A stretch of 64,000 bases of DNA from Sanghuangporus weigelae (taxonomy: Eukaryota > Basidiomycota > Agaricomycetes > Hymenochaetales > Hymenochaetaceae), in contig CP137321.1 in the NCBI GenBank assembly GCA_033182465.1, positions 1,302,001-1,366,000 on the forward strand, in the 5' to 3' direction. Position numbers and translations under genes: made by a program. The notes below the pieces were generated by a model. It ran no database searches and was not told the DNA's origin. It worked only from the letters and a program-made list of their open reading frames with translations. Shown in pieces: positions 35,067 to 44,432 of this stretch; position 1 is the stretch's first letter; the number at the start of each line of letters is the position of its first letter.

Positions 35067-36456
35067 ATGCGCTACGCAGTCCTGGTAACTGGCCCAGCAG
35101 GAGCCGGCAAATCGACGTTCTGCCGGTCGTTCATGACGCATCTCAAAGCCGCTCGACGGACAGGGCACCTCGTCAACCTCGACCCAGCTGCAGACCCGGA
35201 TTCGTTCGAGTATGAGCCGAGCATTGACATTCGGGATTTAGTTAGTTTGGAGGACGTGATGAGTGAGCTTGGATACGGGCCGAACGGAGGGTTGCTTTAT
35301 TGTTTCGAGTGAGTGAGTGCGTGCGCGTATTTCTCTCGGAGCGGTGGTTTGGGTTCTGGAGGGGAAGAACTTGTATGTGCTGACTTGCTGCTTAGATACC
35401 TCTTAGAGAATATGGACTGGCTCGAAGAAGAAATTGGAGATTACGACAACGACTACCTGATCTTCGACTGCCCAGGTATCTATCGTCTTCCCTTCCTCGC
35501 ATGACATTTTTCTTCAGCGCTCATTCCTCTCACTTGGGATTTAGGTCAGATCGAACTATACACGCACCACCGCTTCTTCCCCACTCTCGTAGCGAACCTT
35601 AGCCGCATGGGTATCCGCACATGCGCGTTATACCTCGTCGAATCGCAGTTCATGGAGGACAAATACAAGTTCTTCAGGTGAGTCAGGCGCTCGCGGCCTC
35701 TTTTCATTCAAGGGCACCACTTTAACTAGGAACTAACTATGGCGTATGAACATTAAATCGAATTGAATGCGTCCGCGCGCCCACGGGACCCAAACAATCC
35801 GAATTCGTACTGTAATGAACTGTATGCATACAGCGGCGTATTGTCCGCGATGTCTTCGATGGTGAACCTAGAAGTCCCTTGGATCAATGTCATGACCAAA
35901 ATGGACCTGGTCACTTCGAAGGAGAATGACCCAAAGTCAGGACGCATCGCATCCCGCAAGAAGCGGAACATCGCGAGGTGCGTTCCCTGCTCTGTTCTTT
36001 GCTTGTATCATGAGTCACTGAATAGAGATCCAATAATCAAGATACCTTGACCCCGATCCGCTTCTGTTAGCGACGACCCCTGAACGGGCAGTCAGCTCGA
36101 ATCCGCGGTTTCACTCTCTGAATTTGGCCATCGTGCAATTGGTACGTGTGTTTCTATTACCTCAGAGCGTTGTTTCGTGAGATACATACAGGACCGGAAC
36201 TGATTCTCTTTTACCCTCCGGATAGATCGAAGAACACCCATTGGTATCTTTCCTACCCTTGGACCTAACTTCCGAGGAGTCATTAGAGACGATCGTGTCG
36301 CATGTGGACTATGTCATGCAGTATGGAGAAGATGAAGAGCCCAAAGAGGTGCGTTGCGTATCACTTCGGCTATTTCTTAAAGCGCGAAGTCATATCTTAC
36401 GATTACATATGCAGCCTATGGATCTAGACGAGGGAGATTTTGCGGACCTTGAATAG
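35067..36456 (+). CDS. GPN-loop GTPase 3
   Basis: GTPase of the GPN family that helps assemble and import RNA polymerase II. The protein starts [20 protein letters not shown], with the P-loop [46 protein letters not shown] with the Gly-Pro-Asn loop, and [19 protein letters not shown] (G3) follow. TKMDLV supplies the base-recognition motif. The tail [14 protein letters not shown] is acidic. The string [18 protein letters not shown] and the acidic end point to GPN3 rather than GPN1 or GPN2. About six introns are present; one follows FSEYKF-like sequence at 35677 and skips to [10 protein letters not shown]. Confidence 0.9.
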
Positions 36457-36947
36457 AGCTGCGAGGCGTGTGGACCCTACATTCCGTTGCGCAGGACGGA
36501 CGATGGGTTACGAAGAAGGCGATGATTAGATTGGAAGTGTAAGTTAGGTTTGAGGGGTTCGGAGGGGCTGCCCGTAATTTGGGTTGTGTATGTGAGTTAG
36601 GGTAGATTATAGTATTGCATCGGCAGAATCAGCTGAGGAGCGATCTGGCGCGAAAGCATCGCCTCGCAGGATGATACGATACGTGGATAAAGTGCATGTG
36701 TCGTGTCGATCCAGCTCCACTGTTGAGCGTATGCTGAGTGTACATGGGCGCACTTGATGCACTTGACGAACGGAAATGAAAATGGCTTCTTCTGTCCTAG
36801 CCAGTCCAGGAACGGGCAAGTTGAATGCTCCAATAATGCTCCCGGCTGACGCAAGCGCTCGGAGCAATCTAAGATAAGAATTATATTATATCCATCCAGA
36901 CTACTTCGTATACCGAGTTCATTCACCCACTCAAAGCTCTCTGCACA
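36457..36947. other. Intergenic region, 490 bp
   Basis: Spacer between GPN3 and the Ser/Tyr-rich gene. No gene is supported. The right-hand end is pyrimidine-rich, as before other starts here. Confidence 0.4.
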
Positions 36948-37554
36948 ATGCCGACATATACAGTCTACCCCTCCTCATCCTACAGTCACCGCTCACGCTC
37001 GCGACTCTCCCGCAGCTCACACGGTCACTCACCGACGTACTACTCTCACCACGGCTACTCCCCTTCGTACGCTTACGGAGGGTACAGCGGCAGCACGTAC
37101 GGCGATACCGGTGCGCGCCGACACCACACGTCCGGGCACGGGTCGTCGGGGTCGAGGCATTACTATCCTTCCAGCTCGTCGCACGGACACGGATACTCCT
37201 CGTCCTCGTATGCGCCTCAGTATGGCGGCGGTGGCTATTCGAGCGGCTATGGATCCCGTGGACATAGAGGCTATGGGTCCTCGAGCCAACCGCAATATTA
37301 TGATTCCGGAAGCAGCAGACACGGATACGGCCATTCTCGCGAATACGTGAGTATTAATTAATTAATTGAATGATATGGGTGCTGATTGGAGAGTTTGATA
37401 GAAACCCACTTTCGGCGAGCGTCTGAAATGGATGTTCGGTATGGGCCACGATCGCTACCACGACAGCGGGAAGGGCTACCGAACGCGGAGTCGCAGCGTG
37501 TACGACTCGGGCAGACGACATGACGATCGAGGCAGGCACATCTACACCGTTTGA
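36948..37554 (+). CDS. Ser/Tyr/Gly/His-rich orphan protein
   Basis: Function not recognised. Exon 1 encodes about 130 residues almost wholly of Ser, Tyr, Gly, His and Arg (MPTYTVYPSSSYSHRSRSRL at the start). One GT-AG intron, containing a short TTAA repeat, leads to a second exon with a more ordered tail: PTFGERLKWMFGMGHDRYHD, then an Arg/Asp/Ser-rich end, HIYTV. The intron placement is supported because the tail keeps an open frame to a proper stop, while read-through stops at once. The composition resembles proteins that form condensates or prion-like assemblies, but that is inference. No signal peptide or membrane helix is seen. Confidence 0.65.
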
Positions 37555-37918
37555 GTTCGAGTTCGACCAATATTATCATCGAAAGGACATTGATTTCTTT
37601 CTTTTTCGTTCTTGATTGTCCCGTGCTTTCACGCCCGAGTCCGTCAGTGTGATTATTTTTTTGATACCTGATAGCGACTTTTCTCCAGACTGTCCGAGTT
37701 CGTGATGTAATATCAAACAACGTTGTATACATATCCATCGGCGTGAAGAAACATAATCATTAATGCCTCAGAGTGAACGAAAACCAGCAGCAGAGAAGGT
37801 CATTGTTCGAACTGGAGTGACTCAGGTTAGAGCCCGGCTCCGCGTCGATCAAGCTAGAGCACAATTTATACTCAGCCCTCCATCACTACGTTCTGGCGTC
37901 TTGCGCTCTTCCTCGACA
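37555..37918. other. Upstream region of PYM
   Basis: Gap before PYM. An in-frame ATG at 37763 could extend PYM by 52 residues (MPQSERKPAAEKV). That part is unlike the family and is probably 5' leader. Confidence 0.4.
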
Positions 37919-38720
37919 ATGTCAAAGCCCGATATCTCCCCAAAGACATCCGCTGCGGGTATCGCAGTCGACCCAAAGACCCTCGAGCGCGTCATACCCG
38001 AGACAAAGCGCCCAGATGGCTCGTGAGTCTCTTCATCAATTCTATAAGTGCCTATTGCTCATGAATCTAAACTTGCGCATATATATCCTACACTCTCTAC
38101 GAATTTATTGCTCTAAATAACAAACAATACAACACGCAATCGACATCTCGTTCGCGAACTCCGACAACTCTTGTGCACAAAGGGTGCGCAAGCAGCTCCG
38201 CGTCCGACCGGGGTTCACGCCGCAGGAGGACGTCTCCCGTTTCCGGGGGACGCGGCAGCAGCAGCACGACAGGAACCAGCTGCCCAAGGGACACATCTTG
38301 GGATGGATAGCGCCCTCCTCATCAGAACAAAGGAACAAGAAGGGCTTGTCCGCCAGTGAATCTGCCAGCTCACTGGGGACGGATGGGGGCGAGAAACCGA
38401 CAGCAGCGGCGGCGGCGATGACGAAGAGCGCGGCGAAGAACGCAAAGCGGAGGGCGAAGAAGCAGGCGGAGAAGGAGAAGGCTATTCGTGAGGCTTGGGA
38501 TGAGGACTCGGAGGACGAGAAGGAGAAGGAGAAGGCGGGTGCGAAGACGAAGGGTAGACCGTCAGATGTAGCGACGAAAGACGAGTCCCCGCAGAAATCA
38601 GAAGGCGCCACGGCTGTTGATGTGGCGAACGAGACGAACGAGACGCCTGCGGCGACTGACTCTAGAGACGAGGGCGACGCGTTGGCGAAGGAGCTCGAGA
38701 AGAAGCTTGACGTGCACTGA
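37919..38720 (+). CDS. PYM, partner of Y14 and Mago (exon-junction complex recycling factor)
   Basis: PYM/WIBG protein that removes exon-junction complexes from mRNA during translation. The N-terminal Mago/Y14-binding stretch is clear: RVIPETKRPDGSVRKQLRVR followed by PGFTPQEDVSRFRG, with an intron of about 165 nt falling between DGS and VRKQ. The middle is polar (HILGWIAPSSSEQRNK). A Lys/Ala/Glu-rich helix (AKNAKRRAKKQAEKEKAIRE) and an acidic tail ending ELEKKLDVH match the C-terminal ribosome-binding part of the family. In a genome this dense in introns an active exon-junction system is expected. It converges on the FMP32-like gene 204 bp away. Confidence 0.88.
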
Positions 38721-38924
38721 GTATGGGCTATTGATTTCGGGTGTTGTGCTTTGATATTTGGTTGTATTTCGTATTGAGCTTAGATGCTGCATATAGGTGA
38801 TATAAGTGATGTTATGCTATCGTTCTTGGTTGTTATGTATTGCTACATATGTCATTATATTTCTTCTACCCATCTATTCCTATTATACGCAAAAGCGAGC
38901 GAAAGACAATGGACGAGGACCATA

Positions 38925-40209
38925 TCATGTCATCTGCGTTTCAAGGCCTTCTAGTACCGTGTTTTGTTTTGGTTCAGGCTGGGGTCTCGATGGAGGAGGC
39001 GTGGGCGGTTTCATGGCGTGGTTGAATTCGAAAATTATAACGATGGCGAGAGAGAATACGCCCAGAGCCACTGTTGTTGCCAGAGTCAGACGTAGTGTAT
39101 TCGCAGGAAGAATGCAATACTTACTGACTGATCTGTACATGTTCTCCCATTTTAGCTGTTCAGTCATCGTTCGCATCTCGCCTATTGAGACGATGGCCTT
39201 ATTTAATACTTCCTAGAAATTGACAACATGGTTTGAGTATGAGAGAGGGATAGAAAGAAAAATGCTGCCGACCTCGATTCGGATGTCCATCTGCTTGAGA
39301 TCAGTCTTTGACTCGGTCTTTCGGTTGTCTACGTCCATCTGGAGCCTATAGACATGAGCTTTGGAATATAACCTCCCGTGCAGGATATGGAGCACTTACT
39401 CGTGCTTCAGGTTTGCAACGTCCGACTTCACCTTACCGTCCAAATTGTCAATGTCGCGCCTCAGAGCAGCTAGAGTCGTCCGTAACGCCGTAGAGTCATT
39501 CCGTTGTCGTAAGGAAATTTCGTTACGAGCTTCAGACAACGCAGCACGGAACAAATATGCTTGCTAACAACAAATGACGGATGAGTTAGTGCGTATGACA
39601 ACAATTTTTTTGTACTCGTATGCGTACGTTTTCCAGATCCTTGTTACTCAGGGCCTCCCTCTTCACTCGTCCAATCCGATCAACCAATAATGCGCGAGTA
39701 GCACGCATGAGACTGTTCGCTATACTTTCCGGGAACGTCTTCTCCAGCGCGAGGTACAGATGATGGGTGTCGAACGGAGGTGTCGCGTAGGTGTGCCTAT
39801 AGGACGGGTTTTTATTCTGATCTTGTTCAGGTAAGGTGGGGAGGTTTGACTGGACGATGGCGTTTTTGTTGGATGATTCTTGGTTCTCTGCGTATTCCTT
39901 TGCGCCGGCGAATGGATGGGCTTGGGCCTCATTGCCAGGAGGGGGAGGCGGTGCCGGTGGAGAAGCAGCTGCACTTGGGATGACGGGTGAGCTCTGTTTT
40001 TGGTCGGGTTGAGGATGGTGTTCGGTACTAGATGGTGGAGGGTGTTCTGGGACAGTAGTGTTCGTCCCTCCGGTTGGTTGACCAGGTTGGGGATCGGACA
40101 TTGAGTGCGAACTGCTGGATGGACTTGGGAAGTGGACATTGCTGGATATGAGTCTGTGTGCTCTTGGACATGCTGAATGCCGCGAGGCTATCCTGAGTGA
40201 AGCCAGCAT
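38925..40209 (-). CDS. DUF1640/FMP32-like mitochondrial coiled-coil protein (MCUR1/CCDC90 family)
   Basis: Inner-membrane coiled-coil protein of the DUF1640 family, which includes yeast FMP32 and animal MCUR1/CCDC90B. The N-terminus [20 protein letters not shown] is a good mitochondrial presequence. A long Pro/Ser/His-rich insert follows, roughly residues 30-115. The family core begins [20 protein letters not shown] and runs through [15 protein letters not shown] long coiled coil ([40 protein letters not shown]) ends in one membrane helix ([16 protein letters not shown]) and a Pro-rich tail. Three or four introns are present. Roles reported in the family differ (calcium uniporter regulation, complex IV assembly), so I make no choice. 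Confidence 0.83.
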
Positions 40210-40350
40210 TACCGCGGGTGTTGAGCTGAAGAGCTTGGAGTTGTGGTGCGTTCAAAGGGCACGCGTCGATCGTCAAAAGCATCCGCGGCCGTGCTCATTT
40301 TCAGTTGCGCGGCAGTCTTGACTACTCACACTTCTCCCTAGTATTTCGTC
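40210..40350. promoter_or_regulatory. Divergent promoter, FMP32-like and FAF1-like genes
   Basis: A 141-bp spacer between divergent start codons. No TATA box is visible; a GCGGCCG-type GC-rich stretch lies near 40287. Confidence 0.4.
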
Positions 40351-41558
40351 ATGACACAAACTAGTGAAGAAACCACGGACTATGATAAAGAGGACCTCCT
40401 AGCTCTACTTCAATCTCACGGACAGAATTTCTTGTCTTCGTTCGGGTCCTTACCTCAATCATCCTCTCAACCCAGCCGGAAGCGAAGAAAACTTGAGCCC
40501 GAAGAGTCTAATTCAGACGCAGACGAAGCATCGGATACTGAATTGACTGGAATTGAGATGTCTTCGGAGGATGATGGCTCAGACAATGATGAGTATTCCG
40601 AAGAAATGAACGACGAGGAGGATGACGAGCGTAGGTTAATGTGTTCATCAAAGTTCTCTATCGCGTGTTGACTGGCTCTAAAGGACCTGATGATGAGTTT
40701 CGAAGTGACGTATTACAAAAGAGACAGCCTGAGGTAGTCGTGTTTTCTGGAGGGACCCAGTCAACTGGTACGAAGATGTCAAAATCACAAGCGAAATCTT
40801 TCATGGTGAGCAATTTGAATTATGATATTTTTCATTTCCGCGCTCATCGTATTCCCAAGTCTTCAAAAGTATCAAAACTACGACAAGAAGTGAACGAAGT
40901 TGGAACAAACGAGATTGGAGACGACGACAGCGAGCCCGAAGAAGAACGGTACATTTCATCTATAGTAGTGCTTCCGCAGACGGAACTGACTTGAGACACA
41001 CAGGACGAACGTTCAAAATGACAAACTATTGCACAAGCTCGTGCACACTCAGCTTCTGTCTGGATCGCTAAATCACGAGCTCAACCTTACGCCGGCTCAG
41101 CGGCGCAAAGCGTTGGACGGACGTGTGATGGAGATTGCTGGTACTGCAAAGCTCGGAAAGGGCGAGTCGGTAGTCAGGCAAGAGGAGCGCAAGAAGGCTG
41201 CTAAGAAGGTCCGGATGGGCCTTGAGCGGAAGGTTGAGGAAAGGCGTCGCAAGGCCGTCGAAGAGGTCCGTGACAAATTTGCAATTCCTTTTTCTTCTTG
41301 GATAGCACGGATTGCTCACGTTCGTTCGGTTAGGCGAAGGATCTGGGAAATTACCATCGAAGTATCAAACATTTGTTCGAGGCAGATGAGAAAAAGCGGT
41401 CGGATCGCAGGAAACGAGAGCGAGGGCTTAAGCTTGGGGTTGGCAAGTTCTCAGGCGGTGTATTGAAGCTCAGCAGGGACGATATTGCCTCGGTACGGGG
41501 GAATGCAAGGCCCACACGGGGTAGAGGAGCTGGTAGGAAGGGATTAGGGCGAAAATAA
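40351..41558 (+). CDS. FAF1-like 40S ribosome biogenesis factor
   Basis: Nucleolar protein similar to yeast Faf1 and animal C1orf131, which bind pre-18S particles. The N-terminal third has a helical start (DKEDLLALLQSHGQNFLSSF), a basic patch (SRKRRKLEPEE) and a long acidic Asp/Glu stretch. A central region (VFSGGTQSTG) and a helical domain (TQLLSGSLNHELNLTPAQRR, KALDGRVMEIAGTAKLGKGE) follow. The C-terminal core RKRERGLKLGVGKFSGGVLK and LSRDDIASV, with a Gly/Arg-rich end, is the part shared with Faf1. Four or so introns are present. The assignment rests on the C-terminal motif and general layout. Confidence 0.75.
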
Positions 41559-41843
41559 CGATTGACATGTGTGCAACGCGATGTCCCATTCTCGTTCTCG
41601 TGCTTTGACTTGGGCTACATGAATGCGGTTTATTCTATTACATGACTGACCGCCCAGCGGCTTTGTTCATATTACAGCTCTAGTCCAATAGATACAATGG
41701 TATGGATACATATATAAGTGCGTATAGAGTCAAATGCATGCAATGAATCCAGAGTCCAAAATGCATCATGAAATTAACAGTCATAACAAAAACATGAATA
41801 TGAAAGGTCATCAAGACGTTGACGTCGAGTGGAAATGAATGGA
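41559..41843. other. Convergent spacer, 285 bp
   Basis: AT-rich gap between the FAF1-like gene and the low-complexity orphan; probably 3' untranslated regions. Confidence 0.35.
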
Positions 41844-43957
41844 TCAAGCATGGAATACACGAGAGTGCCGGCGAGATCCTTCGTGCGACTCGTCACTCTC
41901 TGTGCTTGACGTGCCGGTGCCCCACGGGTATTCAGGTGAATGTGCTCTGCGATCAAGAGAAGAGAAGAGAGCATTCAACGATTAGCTAAATGAATAAAAT
42001 TCAATGCAATTGAATCGCCTACCGGTCGACGGGCCGCCCATATTCATCAACGTATCCGGAATCAGGCCTATCCGGGTAGGAGACCTCCGTCACATACTGG
42101 GATTGAATATGCGGAGGCTGCCCTCGTGCTAGCGTCTCTCGAGAACTACAGGCAAGACAATCACGCGTTTAGGATGAGAAGTTCTCTATTAATCTATATG
42201 AACTGAACTCACTCATAGACTCGCTGCCCGTCTTCATCAACGACGACGATATCAGGATTCGAAGATATCTGAGACGACACAGTTCTATCGTCATCTTCAA
42301 ACAGGGCGCTTCTGGCTAACGGCGTCGCCGCAGCACGATATGACGGACGTCGATGTGCAGTCATAGCAGGAAGACGTTTATTCTTGTGGTAATTCAAGTC
42401 GCGAGGACGATGATGCATACTACAATTCCCATATGATACAAATAAAAAAAGAAAGAGTAAGGGTCAATCCAAAATAACGAAAGAGATAGATAAAAAAGAA
42501 AGCGGCTCAAGAAGGGTATGGAGCTAATGAGAGGCTTGCCTTCCAAGCTCTGAATTGAGGTATTGGACTTTGGGTAGGTTGGAAGAATAGGACCCAGAAG
42601 AATATCCGTCAGAAGAATAACGACTACTATCAGTACCTCCAACCCTGTAAGTTTGAGCGAAGAATCAGTGGGCTATTCGGATCGAAGGCCGAGGCTGACG
42701 CACCGGAAAAGTTCTCTACCATTTTCGTCTTCGATGATATATTGTTTCCTGCGGAGCATTGGGGTATTGAATTTCCAAGCGTCGACTCTGCCCGTAGGAA
42801 CAGTTTAGCAAACGTTTCAAGAGATGTACTTCCCGACTTGCCTGTAAAGTTCATTTCCAGCATCGTCATGGAAAATGACCGGGGTGCTCCCTGGGATAAT
42901 GTAATATGTGTCGTCTCTGTTCGCTCGTAGATGGGCTGTATCGCGGTAATCCTGGTAACGCATGAAACCATCTTCCTCGTTTCCGACCTATACGTCAGAA
43001 ATAAGATACTGGACAATGCTCGTAACGCATTTTTTCATACCTCAAGGCCTTCCCCGAAGTCAGTAAAAATCAGATAAGGTCGCCGGAATTCGTAGTGATA
43101 TTCGGGACGCGACATCCTAGGAGGCGATGGATAGGAGGACTCAGATGCATGGCGGCGATGACTTCTGTAGTTTTCTCTTATTGTCTGCAAGCACGTCCGT
43201 CAGTGTTCTTGGTGTACAACACGAGAAGACGTACAGAAGGCGCAACAGGGACTCTCCGACTCATACTTCGCGAACTCGTACTCAAAGCCTTTCTTTGCGT
43301 ATACGGCGTTCCTCGGTCATGACTCCGCATGTCGCCAATGAACGTAACTTTCTGGCTGCTAGAATGCGAAGAGCCGGAGTGATCTGAAGGAGCAATGAAA
43401 ACTGTAGGAGATTTCTGTCCTGATCTTTCCGTTTCAACGAAACCCAGCTCGCCAGGGTGTTCCGAGCGAATGCCGTCTGTGTGATCATCAAAGTAGTGAT
43501 GGCCAGGCTCGTTATCTTCTCGAATAACACGAGGAATGGCACCGTGCCCGTCCTGTGAATGTGCTGAGGAGAAAGTCTCGTACAGTCGGCTATGAGGATC
43601 ATGCAAATCGTCTTCCAGGTCACCATGATGCAAGTCATGGTGCTCATAGTCGTCATTATGTGAATGAAAAAGCTGCGGTGGAGGGACAGGCCGTGGTGAA
43701 CCTGTGTCACTGGCAGGGACGTGGATAACTTCTTGTACGGGGCTTAGAGACCTCACGGCTACCACAGGAGCCTGCTCAATTCGCCCGCGTCGACCTGAGT
43801 TCTTTCGCTTGAGCTAGCGAAAGAGTGGCATGTTCAGTTGCAAATACAACACAACAGCATATTATAGGGAAACATACGAATTTCGGAAGCTGTCAAATGG
43901 AATCTTTGATCAATGTTATGTGTATGAATCATTCAAGCAGTGACTTACGAGTGGCAT
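41844..43957 (-). CDS. Orphan His/Ser-rich protein with a conserved-looking core
   Basis: No family recognised. I read MPL, a 12-nt microexon (LPKF), then LKRKNSGRRGRIEQAPVVAV and a His/Asp/Ser-rich part (DDYEHHDLHHGDLEDDLHDP). The most ordered part reads YEFRRPYLIFTDFGEG, GFMRYQDYRDTAHLRANRDD, TYYIIPGSTPVIFHDDAGNE, LYRVDAWKFN and LRRKQYIIEDENGRELFR. It looks like two related strands ending NEL-YR and REL-FR. The rest is disordered: SRYSSDGYSSGSYSS, MHHRPRDLNYHKNKRLPAMT, DIVVVDEDGQRVYDSRETLA and DSGYVDEYGRPVDRAHSPEY. At least one and perhaps two introns use a GC donor. No signal peptide or membrane helix is seen. The repeated 'DE-G-R-(VY)' pieces may mark short repeats. Confidence 0.6.
42420..42540 (-). 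other. Likely GC-AG intron (121 nt)
   Basis: Donor AG|GCAAGC and acceptor TTGTAG, with a T/C-rich interior. The reading frame meets a stop soon after the donor, and every GT in the preceding exon that I tested gives the wrong phase. Only the GC donor joins SELG to the next coding stretch in frame. Confidence 0.6.
42788..42841 (-). other. Possible GC-AG intron (54 nt)
   Basis: Donor ACAG|GCAAGT matches the GC-donor consensus; the interior holds a branch-like GCTAAAC and ends GGGCAG. Splicing gives LYRVDAWKFN. A GT donor 12 nt downstream (AA|GTACAT) would keep the frame and give LYRQVGKVDAWKFN, but leaves only a 42-nt intron. The two could be alternative. Confidence 0.5.
43878..43889 (-). other. 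Possible 12-nt microexon
   Basis: CTTCCGAAATTC (LPKF) lies between an intron ending TTGACAG and one beginning GTATGT. It joins MPL to LKRKNSG in frame. Skipping it would also keep the frame, so it may be optional. Confidence 0.45.
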
Positions 43958-44432
43958 GATTGGCGATGCAAGTCAGATCAAAGGGAGCTTCCAGGACGCG
44001 CGGAGCGGGATAGATGAAGGTAGAGAGGATCGATAATGGAAGCAAGGCAAGGGGCCAAAGAGGCCAGCTAGGGAAAAGGAAAACGGGCGCGCGAGCCAGT
44101 GGCACTCATGTTTGAAGCAAGGCAAGGTGAAAGCCAAGCAGAGTCCTGACGGAAACCATGCCTTTTTCTTTGGAAGCATTTTCGGAACGTTGCGATGGAA
44201 CGTGGTCCTCGCCTATCGCCCGGAGGCAGATTCGCACCTGAGTTGAAAAAAAACTTTCCCACGATTATAAAACTTCCAGATGGACAAATTTGGCTCAGCA
44301 TTGCTCATTGATGGTACCGAAGTTGTCCATGTCTACAACACGTGTAACTGCTTCGTGGCTTCGCAATTGAGAAGGCTATCAATGAATTATGAATAAAGAA
44401 GAAGAATAGAATATGGGGTTGCGTGGCGTTAG
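43958..44432. other. Intergenic region, 475 bp
   Basis: Gap between two minus-strand genes; includes the upstream region of the orphan gene at 41844-43957. No coding feature is supported. Confidence 0.4.

Noticed and set aside
37029-37334. Two alternative frames rich in Arg/Ala in the Ser/Tyr/Gly/His-rich gene
   Set aside because: Both are shadows of repetitive codons. The chosen frame has an ATG, a proper intron and a second exon with a stop.
37763-37918. 52-residue N-terminal extension of PYM
   Set aside because: In frame but unrelated to the family; the PYM motif starts soon after the ATG at 37919.
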